Source: Amoebophrya sp. A120 (Eukaryota; Sar; Dinophyceae; Syndiniales; Amoebophryaceae). Taken from it: 64,000 nt of DNA. Positions 1-9,161 of this stretch are shown one piece after another. Position numbers and translations under genes: made by a program. Every line of letters starts with the position of its first letter. Positions within the stretch are counted from its first letter, which is position 1. Under the pieces are notes generated by a model. That model had not been told where the DNA came from. It ran no database searches and saw nothing but the letters and a program-made list of their open reading frames with translations. The stretch spans positions 61,697-125,696 of the forward strand of contig CAJINV010000027.1 of the NCBI GenBank assembly GCA_905178155.1. The letters are read 5' to 3'.

Positions 1-2
1 GA

Positions 3-1277
3 CAACACCAAGCTATTGAACACAAATGTTTCTGGGCCTGCGAGGATGAAAACTCGTCATGCGAAAGCTACCTCGTGCAAAATAAAAATCTGTGTTGCGT
101 AAGTGAACGGCAAATCCTACCCACGCCATGCCACACAAGAAAGGGCGAATTTCTTATTCGGAATATACATAATTGAGAAGCCCTTGCACAATTTGTGATG
201 CTTCTAGGCGCGCCGAAGTTCCAGACCATTTGTGTATTCCACGAGCTGCATGACAAACCGTGCATTCTTCCAGCCCCAGATAACATCATATGTGCAATGC
301 ATACAAGCAGGACCAGCTAGCAGCAGTTCCTCATCTACTTCATCATCGACGCCAAATTATCTTTGGCAAACGCATCGTACTTCGGTAACGAAATGGAAAC
401 ATGCATGCATGACAACATTGTCGTGCATTATTACAACTTGTGTGTGCCTGACAAGTGCCATTTCCTACGTTGCTAAAATAATTTCTATTTCTATTTCTTA
501 TGCGATTGCTACCAAAGTACGATGATCGTTTTGCATTGCACACGAAGCCAATCGCGAACGAAGCCAATCCTGAACTGGTGGTTTTCGAGAATTGTCGGAC
601 CAGGATGGGAGACTATGAAATCATAAACCGTCGTTTTGTCGTAAACCACGGAGGCAACGGAGTTGTGCCGCCCTACTGGGTCGAAAACGGTTTTGTATTC
701 AGTGCAAAAGCAAGTAATCGCACTTACACCTAGTATAGAATTAAAAATGAATTGCATTTGCAAAAATATCAAAAAGAGTATTTGCCAGGCAGGTTCAGAT
801 AGGACATCACGTTTGTCAAATGCAGGATTGCAATGAGCGCAAGTACCCCACTGCTTTTGCACAGCATACGAGGTCACCTTTCTGCACGAGCCAGACGCGG
901 AGCCCTCCCTCGCCACGAGTGCTGGTAATTGTAGTAGCGGGGTTGGGAGCAGCAGCAGTGCGGCACAATCACCCGCCCCCGGGATACAGTCACCAGTGGC
1001 TGCTGCAGACCACGCAGACGCGACTGGTGCAGGAGGTGCTGGGGCCACCAATGGTGCTGCGCAAGATTCCGCTCCCGAACTCGGAGGTGATGCGGGTGAA
1101 CAGGTAAGTAGTACAACAGGACAACCTTCTCCTGCCGTCGGCGGTCCTGGGGCCGGCCAACAGGGAGAAGATGGTCCTGTTGACAATGGCAATGGGAACA
1201 ATGGTGCCAACGCTTTCGATAATGATGCTCCTGCGGAAAACCCTTGTCGTTTTCCCGAGCCGGAGCCTGAAGAGTGA
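3..1277 (+). CDS. 3' part of an unrecognised gene, four exons split by three introners
   Basis: Exons 3-13, 309-357, 548-695 and 874-1277 join into one open frame that ends in TGA at 1275-1277; the 5' end lies outside the window. The product is a Ser-rich stretch, then a mixed segment with LVVFENCR and VVPPYWVENGF, then a low-complexity tail rich in Gly, Ala, Asn and Pro that ends PEPEPEE. I do not recognise a family. The three intervening blocks have introner ends, and removing each with 5 bp of right flank keeps the frame at all three joins, which is the main evidence for the model. Only the first element keeps a perfect direct repeat. Confidence 0.6.
14..303. mobile_element. Introner, family A, diverged
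   Basis: The element starts TATTGAACAC and ends CAATGCATA, with the family A pair CTGGGCC / CCAGCCCCAG near the ends. A perfect 5-bp direct repeat CAAGC flanks it at 9-13 and 304-308. Removing 14-308 keeps the frame. Confidence 0.75.
358..542. mobile_element. Introner, family B, diverged
   Basis: It starts TATCTTTGGCAAACGCATCG and ends TTTTGCATTGCACA. The flanks (CAAAT, CGAAG) match poorly, so this looks like an older copy. Removing 358-547 keeps the frame. Confidence 0.6.
696..868. mobile_element. Introner, family B, diverged
   Basis: It starts TATTCAGTGCAAAAGC and ends GCTTTTGCACAGCATA. No clear direct repeat remains. Removing 696-873 joins the two coding segments in frame. Confidence 0.55.
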
Positions 1278-2528
1278 AGATAAACGCAAATCGCCAACAC
1301 AGCCCAATTATAATACCTTGTGCCGTAAGGCGGGAGGCATTACTTAGAATTTGGTGGAACTGCTTACCAAAGCCTGATGTAGCCGTAGTGATCCTACGGA
1401 ATGCGTTTACGCCCGTCGAGTACCTGTGATGCGCAGTCCGACTATTTTTGTTTACGTATCATAGTCACAAAATAAAAAGTTTCACCAACGACCTTTTTAT
1501 TTCTCGCTAGCGTGGAAGATAGATTCAGTGCTTGTTTGCAAAAGTATCGTAAGGGCGTACACGGCTCTATATATGATGTTTTATTTACTTTAGATTTCTC
1601 TGAAGATCTCAGATGCAGCATGCTTGACCTTGCGTGCAAGAAAGTATAGTTGGAAAATGAAACTTCTATACATGATTGGAAAATTAAATTATCCATGTTC
1701 ACGCTCGAAAAGAGCGCAACAAGAAGCCAAGGAAAGCTGTCATTTAGAAACGTAGCAGCAATTGGGAAATTCACATTCTAATAGCACCTCCTGTCGGTTT
1801 TTATTCTGGGGAACAGCAACAGCATTTCATGGAAAATAGACAATAGACTGTACGAAGAAAACAACAAATCAGTACATGGAGAATCACAAAGATACGCTCT
1901 GACGGACGGATAAAGTTATGTTGTACCAACCTTCGGGCAAAACGAAGAGACGAATTCCTATTCGAAGCATACTTCTTGCACTTTCGCGAGCTGGCAAACA
2001 GCATTCACTAGTGGATAATTCATACGGGGTAGTTCAAGAAAGAAAAACATGGAGAATACATTCTGAAGGACGTAGTAATTATCGTTTCAACACTCTCGTG
2101 CAAAACGAGAAGAAGAAAATGTAGAGGCAAGCGCAGTTTTTGCGCTTCACTTTGAAATTGTAGCAGGCAACAATTCACTTCTCTGCGACCAAGTTCTTCG
2201 CTTCCGTGTTCTGGCGAAGCTGTAACCCTGAACATCCGAGAACAAGCTGAGTACACGGAGCGAAGCCCAGTCTAGAAGTACAGCTCCACACGTACGTAGA
2301 AATCAAAACCAAGTGAGGGCAAAGAGCCTCTGAGGGGACAGAGTGTTGGAGCAAGGCGTGGAGCGACGAGAAGAAAGCGCTTGGCCGCTTAGGCGTGTGA
2401 TTGACCACTCTCTGTAGCTCTGTCTGCGCGAAGCCTCCATCCGTTGGAGGCAGCTCGCGCCCCGTTTATTGCCCTGCTCCGTCTTCCCCTCGGGCACACA
2501 GGGCGCTTCGATGGTGGGGCCGGTCCGG

Positions 2529-2569
2529 CATGCGTGGATCCAGTGCCGCCCCTGCTGCAGGGCGCGCCT
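2529..2569. repeat. GC-rich direct repeat, copy 1 of 2
   Basis: About 40 bp containing GATCCAGTGCCGCCCCTG and CTGCAGGGCGCGCC recurs at 3020-3064 in the same orientation with a small indel. Confidence 0.7.
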
Positions 2570-2739
2570 CCGGGGACAATCCTCGAACCGTTCCCGCCGC
2601 TTGTTGGGGGAGAAAATTCTGCGGGCGGAAGTAGTGTTGATATGTTTCTCCCCGGGGCCGCGAGTAGCGGTGGCGGCGGTCCGCCGCGGCGCCCGGGCGG
2701 AAATGGCGAGGACGACCAAGGTCATATCCACTGTAAGAG

Positions 2740-2930
2740 TGATGTCTGGGAGGTCTGGAACATCGCAACTTGTCATGCAAAACTTGGATCGTACAGATGA
2801 AGTCTGTGTTGCATGAACGACTGCCGTGAATGTTTCCCTAATATTGTTCTTGCCGAGAGAATAAAACGAAAAGCCAATCTCTCATGCGGAATAGGCATGT
2901 AGAAGCCGCCACCCAAATCGAACTTGGAGA
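2740..2930. mobile_element. Truncated family A introner remnant
   Basis: GTCTGGGAGGTCTGGAAC, an internal TTGTCATGC, a TCTGTGTTGCATGA motif and CTCATGCGGAATAGGCAT follow the internal order of complete family A copies. The terminal TATC/GATA boxes are absent. Confidence 0.4.
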
Positions 2931-3019
2931 AACGAGCTTGCCTTCGCCAAACGGCGCGAGCACCACACCTGGTGATGGGTCATCTCCTTCTAGCAGCTCT
3001 GCTGCTCCCTCTCCCTCTC

Positions 3020-3064
3020 CCATGCGTGGAAGGATCCAGTGCCGCCCCTGCTGCAGGGCGCGCC
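3020..3064. repeat. GC-rich direct repeat, copy 2 of 2
   Basis: This matches 2529-2569 and is followed by unrelated sequence. Confidence 0.7.
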
Positions 3065-3194
3065 GAATCTGAAGGACTGCCTCACGTTCGCCGACAATGC
3101 AACCGCGCCGATTAACTGCGCCGCGGGCGGTAATCGGCGAAATGCTCGGCCTTTTTGCACGAGCTGCGCGCCAAATGTTGACGCCCCAGCCACT

Positions 3195-3310
3195 GGCGCC
3201 GCCACCGGTGGGCGCCGCTTTTTCGTGGGATCGGAACAGGCCGGCCCGCGCTCTGTTGTGTGATTGCCGCCCAGGGCCGCCGCCGCCCATTCTTTTTTGC
3301 TCGGAATTTT
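3195..3310. repeat. GC-rich segment duplicated at 5873-5965
   Basis: GCCACCGGTGGGCGCC with a TTTTC tail, then a GGCCGGCCC / CAGGGCCGCCG series, is shared with 5873-5965 in the same orientation. The core GGCGCC..CACCGGTG..GGCGCC is itself palindromic. Confidence 0.55.
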
Positions 3311-3559
3311 TGGCCTTATAGATTATAGGGGCGCTCTTAAAAAATGATTAGTAGGGAGATCACTTTCTAGAAGCTTCCTCTAGAAGCTTCCCCTAAGAGA
3401 GCTCCTGGAGGAAGCTTCTAAGCGAACGCCTGTAAGAAAAAGAGCGGCATCGTGGGGACCAAAAGCTCTGTATGTGCGAGCGTCCTCCCCGCGGGTGGCC
3501 CCTGGGCATGTTACAAGTGCGGCTTCGTTACTTTGTAGCACTGCTAACAGCCGGGCGCT

Positions 3560-4010
3560 TTTTTGCAATGCGGGCAGCTGCAAGTCGCGACGCAGGCGGC
3601 AACTTGCGCTAAAGGCTGCAGCTTGCAAAGCAGGCTGACGCCTGCGCTGCGATTTCCGCGCTGTAAGTGCTGCAAGCTGTGCCTTTCTTGCAATTCGGCC
3701 TGCAACATTTTGCGGTCGGTGCACGCTGGCGCTATTGATGCAGGTGGCGGCTACCTGCAACACGGGCCGACGCGCAAGCTGGGACAGACTACAAGTTGCG
3801 ACGCCAGTGGCCGTCTACAACGTGGGCGACCGAGAGCTGGCAACGATGCAAGCGGCAGCCCGGGCCGCAGGCTGCAACCTGCGCCGCACGCGACAGCTTG
3901 ATCTTCAAGCTGCGATCTGCAACGCAACCGGAAAAGGCGTTGCAAACCCTTGCAGCCTCCGCTTCCAGCTCTTGCAATCTGCGCTTGGGGGTGCAACCTG
4001 CATCGCAGAC
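3560..4010. repeat. Low-complexity block rich in TGCAA and GCTGC
   Basis: Dozens of copies of TGCAA, GCTGCA and CTGCAA in both directions give Cys-, Gln- and Ala-rich translations in every frame. No regular unit length is obvious by eye. Confidence 0.5.
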
Positions 4011-4231
4011 CAAAGACTCCCGAGCCTTTGGCAGGCTAGCGCGCAAACACCGCCGGCTGGAGGAGCCGCAACAAAGCCGCCGGGCCGGTGTTTAGCAGCC
4101 CTATTCTGGCTACCCTCCGGCACCTGCGTCTTTGGGGGGTAGGGGGGGGCGGTGCAAGAGCGCTCCCGCCCCGGCAGAGCGAGCGAGCCCGCCGCCCCAC
4201 CGACCGCCATCCGATGGATCGATCGGAAGCA

Positions 4232-4362
4232 TGGGGATATATCTGGGGATATATCTGGGGACATATCTGGGGACATGTCTGGGGATATATCTGGGGATAT
4301 ACCTGGGGACATATTTATCTGGGGAGGTATCTGGGGAGATATCTGGGGAGATATCTGGGGGA
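4232..4362. repeat. 12-bp minisatellite, unit close to CTGGGGATATAT
   Basis: About ten tandem units of CTGGGGATATAT, with variants GGGGACATAT and GGGGAGATAT, keep a 12-bp period. They read as GYIWGYIW or GDISGDIS repeats, which I take as a by-product. Confidence 0.85.
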
Positions 4363-4740
4363 GGCTACAGGAGGAGTAGCGGGAGTGGCTAAAGGAAATT
4401 CTTTGCCTTCTAGAGGCCTCGCTTCGAGAGCTTCGCTGGGCGGCCTGCGGGTGGTCCTTTGTAGAAGTCAGACAGCCCAAGAAACGGGAAGCAGGCCAAG
4501 GCCAGCGGCCGGGCTGGGACGGGGCAGAAGCGCAGGGAACGAAGGCGGGCGCGTCCGCTTCTAATGCGGGCCGCTACTAGTGAACGGCGTCACTAGCAAG
4601 CGCGGGCCCGTTTTGTCATGCTAAAACCGCCTAGAGGGTTCCTGCTAGTGGCCGCGTCTCCACTAGCAGATTCCCACAAGGGCGACTCTGTCGCCAAATT
4701 TGTTCCGGTAGCGTTTCGTGATAGTTTTTTAATTTTAGAC

Positions 4741-4793
4741 TTACTAGACGACCTATCGCCGGCGTCCTGGACGCCGGCGTAGTAGTCTAGTAA
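4741..4793. repeat. Strong hairpin
   Basis: TTACTAGAC at 4741-4749 pairs with GTCTAGTAA at 4785-4793, and GCCGGCGTCC pairs with GGACGCCGGC across a very short loop. The two stems nest. No gene end lies beside it, so a terminator role is not supported. Confidence 0.7.
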
Positions 4794-5872
4794 AACTATA
4801 GGTCACTGCAGCTTGTTCGCCATTGCAAGAGCGACCTGCTTGGCGGAGATACATTAATTGAGCCCGTTTCTGCTGAATGTTGTGAGGGTAACGACGAGCA
4901 CGAGAGGACAGGGATTTCTGTTGTGGCGAGGTCATACAAGTCTCACTTACAGGCACACCTACGGGTGAGAGTTTAATGGGCGCTTCTGGAGTGAGTGAGA
5001 GTGTTGAAGGGCAATGGGGATGCTTTTCTATTTCTATCATCATGCAGACACCCGTATCGCAAATTCATAGCTCTTTTTCAGTGGAGTTTCCTTTTCCGCT
5101 GAATGCGTGCCGCCGAGATGGTGCAATACGAGCGGGGCCTGCGAGGTATTGAAAGAGGCCTCAGCCCGCATATGTCCGAGGCGCAGAAGGGCGTCACGGC
5201 GTATAAGCTGCAGAAGGCGCAGCACGCCAAGGGTTATCCTGTGTAACAACGTTCTTCCCCCGGGGTAATCAGCAGGTTGAGAAGTTGGCAACACAAATGC
5301 AGAACTTTTGGGAAGAATGCATCACAAGTTTCTCTCAGACGCATGAAGAGGCTGCTAGATCTCTTCTTTATAGCATCAAGATCAGTAGAAATGCCTTTTC
5401 CGGGTTTGCGTATCACAAGCTCTTACACTATTCCGTAGATGCAGATCTGCGTGACACCTTGATGGGAACGGGCGTTTTTACTGAGGATAAAGACGAAGCG
5501 CGGATGACAGCGGCGTCGAAACACGTCGCTGGGAAGATAGCTGATATCAACAGAAAAAAAACTCTGGCTCTGGATTTCTTTGTCTTGCTGCGCCTTGTCG
5601 TTCAGTTTTTGTATGGCCCAGAAGCGAAGATTTCAAGTGCGGGCCACAGCGTCACAAGCTTCCACCGGCGCACCTCGCGATGCGTCGGTGGATCTCTTTT
5701 GTTGCTCATGCAGTACAGGTTTCGTCCTTGTCGTCCAGAGCTCGCATGACAAACAAGACCTACCAGATCGTCCAGATGTATTTGCAATCCATAGGGCAGT
5801 ACGACGCGCAAATAACGGCGCAAGAGAAGAAGTACAAGACGCCGCGCAAATGCTGAAGCCTCTCCCGAGCGA

Positions 5873-5965
5873 TCGGCGCCGCCACCGGTGGGCGCCACTT
5901 TTCCCTGCACGGGAGGCCCGCCCGCCCTGTGTTGCGTGCCTCCTGGGGCCGCCGCGCGCCCCTTC
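5873..5965. repeat. Second copy of the 3195-3310 GC-rich segment
   Basis: GCCACCGGTGGGCGCC and the following GC-rich run match 3195-3310 with substitutions. Confidence 0.5.
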
Positions 5966-6989
5966 TCGGCGCGCCCGCGGACTGGGGCCGGCCAGGTGCA
6001 CACCGGCCCCGCCCTTCGCGCCGGGGCGTTGCCCCAAAGATTATCGGGCGCGCGCGCGAAGCCTATGCCGGCTAGCTGTTGCGCTCTGGCGCGGGCTGTT
6101 GCCGCGCTTTGGCGCGGGCTTTGTGTTGCGCTCGCCGCCGAGGCGCTGGCACAAGTAACGGCCCTGCCGCCCGTCTTCTTCGCGCTGGTCATTCAGGAAC
6201 AGAATTATTACGCCCGAAGGAACAAGGCCGCCCGGCTTCTGCAGGTTTCGCTGCTGGGAAAGACAGTGTGTCGTAGTCTGCAAAACAAAAGTGTGAATCC
6301 TTTGGCTTTTTGCGTCGTGTTCCGTTACTAAACCGATTGCCTTTAGTTTGAGCAGGGGCGAGGTGCTGCAGCGGGTTCGTCCCCGTCACTGCGGGATGCA
6401 GTGTCATGCAAGAAAAGTGAGTGAACGTGAAGGACAGGAGAGCGACAGTGCGGCAACTCAGGGTATATTTTACGGCAGAATCTAAATCTGATTTGAGTGA
6501 AGGAGAGTGAGAATCCGTGAGGCACACAAGCGGTGCGATCTTCTCATGAGCTCATGCGAAGACGGATGCTGATGTGCGTGTGCACCGACGGCACTACTAC
6601 TGTTGCGTGACATGCGAGTTGACGCATAATAGATACACCCTTCGTCGTGCGCAGCACACGTCTCATATTACGCTGTCGCGCACAAGGCGATGAGCAGATG
6701 AGGTGACTGTGCTCACTACTTTGCACCATCATGGAACGAAAGTGTTGCGCTTCGTCTCTGGAGCGGTCCGGTCCGCGAGTTTTTCCGTCTGGACATTAGT
6801 GCTGGCCCCCCGTCCGTGGTTGGGATTCCCGCGCAGATCACCTCCCCGATCCTGGATCCGGGTTCGTGTCATGGTATATGAGAACAGTTGAGGTTTTTTT
6901 TGGATGCAGTAATTCCATTTTTCGTGTTGTCGCGTGAGCGGTTATTTTTACAACAGGACGAAGTTCAAAATTCGTTGCTGAAAATTAAC

Positions 6990-7058
6990 ACAAACAGTGG
7001 ACCACGTTTGGGAAGCGCTCAGCGCTCCCGGCGCCTCGAAGATCCAACGCACTGGTGT
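6990..7058 (+). CDS. Possible exon ahead of the first G repeat
   Basis: One open frame reads LLKINTNSGPRLGSAQ and RSRRLEDPTHW, and it runs straight into the G repeat. It may be an upstream exon of the gene that ends at 7779, but the missing left half of the next introner prevents a join. Confidence 0.25.
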
Positions 7059-7120
7059 ACCCCCGACGCACCAACGGAGTGCTTACCGCCCACCGACGCG
7101 ACACGCGCGCGGTTTTCCTT
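7059..7120 (+). repeat. G repeat, copy 1 of 9
   Basis: The core is CACCGACGCGACACGCGCGC then GGTTTTCCTT, preceded by CCCCGACGCACCAACGG. It replaces the left half of a family A introner. Confidence 0.75.
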
Positions 7121-7344
7121 GCGGCCGCAGCGGCCTTTTGCATGACTCCTGATGTCTGTGATGCATGCCCTAGCATCACACATTTTGTGAGGGCTTCCTG
7201 ATGCCTATACCGCATGACAAATGCTCTTTCCGTATAGCAAAACTTGGACTCTCTTTGCTGCTCATGGGATACAGATTTTTTTAGAATCCAAAATCAGCAT
7301 CACAAGTTGGATTCTTCCAGACCCAGACATTTTTACATTTGATA
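7121..7344. mobile_element. Right half of a family A introner
   Basis: Internal GCATGACAAAT motifs lead to CTTCCAGACCCAGACAT and then ACATTTGATA. The left terminus is missing and the G repeat stands in its place. Confidence 0.65.
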
Positions 7345-7779
7345 ACGACTACGGCGGTAGTACATCAACGGGCAGTGGTATCCAAGAAAAAAACGTTGTT
7401 AGTGTAGATTTTTGATGCGCAACATGCAAGATGATTGCGTCTGTCATGCTTGGCATGCATCGTAGGGTCCATGAAAGGGCGTTTTCCCGTACTATCTGCG
7501 CATGACAGGTTTTTGCTGTCATGCCAGGCAAATTTGTAATGCTGTTCCTCCAAAAAAGTTACACCTACAGCGTTTTTTTCTTGGATAAGTGGAACTACAG
7601 GAAACAACATTCCCTGGCGGCGCAAGGCCGAAGCGCGGGACTGGTTGCGGCGCGAGTACGGGACGAAATTGCTGGGTGGGGAGTACGATTTTTTCCTGAG
7701 CAGCGTGGAATTGTGGGCAGTAAGTCCCGCGGGAAGTGGGCGGGTGAAATGGGACTTGGTGGAAAAAGTGGATTTGTAA
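7345..7779 (+). CDS. 3' end of an unrecognised gene
   Basis: Coding segments 7345-7378 and 7593-7779 join in frame once the family I introner plus 5 bp is removed. The last segment reads NNIPWRRKAEARDWLRREYG, then EYDFFLSSVELWAV, and ends VEKVDL before TAA at 7777-7779. The charged, varied composition looks like a real C-terminus. No family recognised. The upstream part is lost behind the truncated introner. Confidence 0.5.
7379..7587. mobile_element. Introner, family I
   Basis: It starts TATCCAAGAAAAAAACG and ends CGTTTTTTTCTTGGATA, a clean inverted repeat. The direct repeat AGTGG is perfect (7374-7378 and 7588-7592). Excision keeps the frame. Confidence 0.85.
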
Positions 7780-8529
7780 AGACGGTGTTGTAGCTGATGT
7801 GTTGGTTCTTCGTCCACAGCTTGCTGGGTCTGCTGCGGTTCCCGGGAGTTGTCTCTCGTGAATTTCTGCAGATCATTCCGACCGTCGTGATACTGAAGAC
7901 ATGTAGAACAAGAGAAAAACAACTAGAACTAGTACACCGTAAAATACTAAATGTTAGCGCGCAGTAGATCGTGGATGGAAATGCGATTTTGGTTCTTCAA
8001 ATGAAATGTAGTGTATTTGTATCGACGCCGCGGGCGAGGGGGGACAGCCTGTCCTCTTCCTTCATCTCATCACCCCCTTTTCATCTCTCATCATGGAATC
8101 GAGCTTCACTGTTGTTCTGAATTTTACGGCTTGAAGATGGTTTACTCTGCCGTCCCCGGCCGCCGCCGGAACCTGAGCGGGCGATGAGTCCAGATAGATA
8201 CCTAGCTCTAGCCAGAAGTTCTAGAAGACGAGTGGGAGCAGATCTTCACTGACCACAGTGACAGAGGATATTAGAAGAACTACAATACGCGGTAAACGTA
8301 CAAATCTAGAGCGGTTTACTAGTGTGACAGCGACAATTGATTCAGTTTCAGACGTTGAGGTTGGTCCTCGTCGGAGTTCACACCACCCTGGAGCGAGATT
8401 CAATTTAGCGTAGAACGAGTTTTCAACAATAATTGTCACATATAGAAATATCAACGGTAGTTAGCTGTTTTAGAGTAACAGAAACAAGATTACGGCGACA
8501 AGTACACCACTTAGAAGAAATCTAGCTGT
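7780..8529. other. Gap with no supported feature
   Basis: I see no convincing ORF, repeat or RNA gene here. Confidence 0.4.
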
Positions 8530-8589
8530 CACCCCCGACGCACCAACGGACTCCTTACCGGCCACCGACGCGACACGCGCGCGGTTTTC
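8530..8589 (+). repeat. G repeat, copy 2 of 9
   Basis: It has the same core and the CCCCGACGCACCAACGG leader as copy 1. It is followed after 5 bp by an introner insertion site, an arrangement repeated at 14944-15001. Confidence 0.75.
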
Positions 8590-8599
8590 AGGACGTGGA

Positions 8600-8869
8600 T
8601 ATCAAATGCAAAAATATCTGGGCCTCGAAAGTTGGAACTTGTGATGCTAACTTTGGACTCTAAAAAAAATCTGTATTGCATGAGCAGCAAGAGGAGCCAC
8701 GTTTGTGCTACGCGCGGAGGGCATTTGTCACGCGGAAATGGCATCAGGAAGCCTTCCAAAAATGAAAAATCTGTGATGCTGGGTCATGCATTACAAGCAT
8801 CATGGGTCATGCCAGACAAGCATGACAAGCCTTGCATTCTTCCAGACCCAGACACTTTTGCATTTGATA
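8600..8869. mobile_element. Introner, family A, complete
   Basis: It starts TATCAAATGCAAAAATATC and ends CTTTTGCATTTGATA. The direct repeat GTGGA is perfect (8595-8599 and 8870-8874). Its left two thirds are nearly identical to 15002-15160. Confidence 0.8.
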
Positions 8870-8874
8870 GTGGA

Positions 8875-9040
8875 ATCCAACAGGAAAGTACAGTCGCACC
8901 AGCACAGCTCCGACGGTTCTCTTCGCGGCCGCGGTCCGCGTACTGGCCGTGTGCTTCTAGCAAGTACAAATCTACTCCTGTGTCCGTGTCTACTCATGCA
9001 GCCGGAAATAATGGCATAGATGTTCCGTCTCCTTTTGCAT
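8875..9040 (+). other. Possible short coding segment, frame not settled
   Basis: Two (+) frames stay open here, one reading QQESTVAPAQLRRFSSRPRS and one WNPTGKYSRTSTAPT. Neither can be tied to a neighbour. Confidence 0.2.
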
Positions 9041-9161
9041 GACAAACTTGCTAATTCTATCTCTTTCAAGTTTTCCAGCCATGCGAGAAAACGCAATACA
9101 AATTTTTGTTTCCTGTTACTGTAACGCCATGTGCGAGCGTGTAGTTCTTTTCTGTGGGATA
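9010..9161. mobile_element. Introner-like block, only the right end clear
   Basis: GTAGTTCTTTTCTGTGGGATA at the right resembles a family E terminus, and GCATGACAAAC is present inside. The left terminus cannot be fixed. It follows the last recognisable kinase segment on the (-) strand. Confidence 0.35.

Larger units (their letters stand above)
1278..6985. other. Region without a recognised gene
   Basis: I see no ORF here with convincing protein character. Long ORFs at 2444-2800, 3100-3320 and 5580-6330 follow GC-rich repeats and look incidental. The stretch holds a truncated family A introner near 2740-2930, two duplicated GC-rich segments, a Cys/Gln-rich low-complexity block, a minisatellite and a long hairpin, listed separately. 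Confidence 0.4.

Noticed and set aside
509-1300. 263-codon (-) ORF
   Set aside because: It overlaps the (+) exons 548-695 and 874-1277, whose frame continues through three introners. The (-) frame runs through introner DNA and is Pro/Ala-rich from the GC bias of the opposite strand.
2838-3290. ORFs on both strands in the GC-rich block
   Set aside because: They are open in several frames at once, with compositions set by the duplicated GC-rich repeat, and no conserved motif.
3905-4480. 191-codon (-) ORF with SPDISPDMSPD repeats
   Set aside because: The repeats come from the 12-bp minisatellite. Open frames exist on both strands there, as expected for a period that is a multiple of 3.
4741-4793. 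A rho-independent terminator
   Set aside because: The organism is eukaryotic, no gene ends beside the hairpin, and the stems nest without a following T-run at the base.
7059-7120. The G repeat as a protein-coding exon (DSLPATDATRARFSL)
   Set aside because: The same peptide recurs in unrelated contexts and frames and the reverse strand is also open, so the conservation is at the DNA level.
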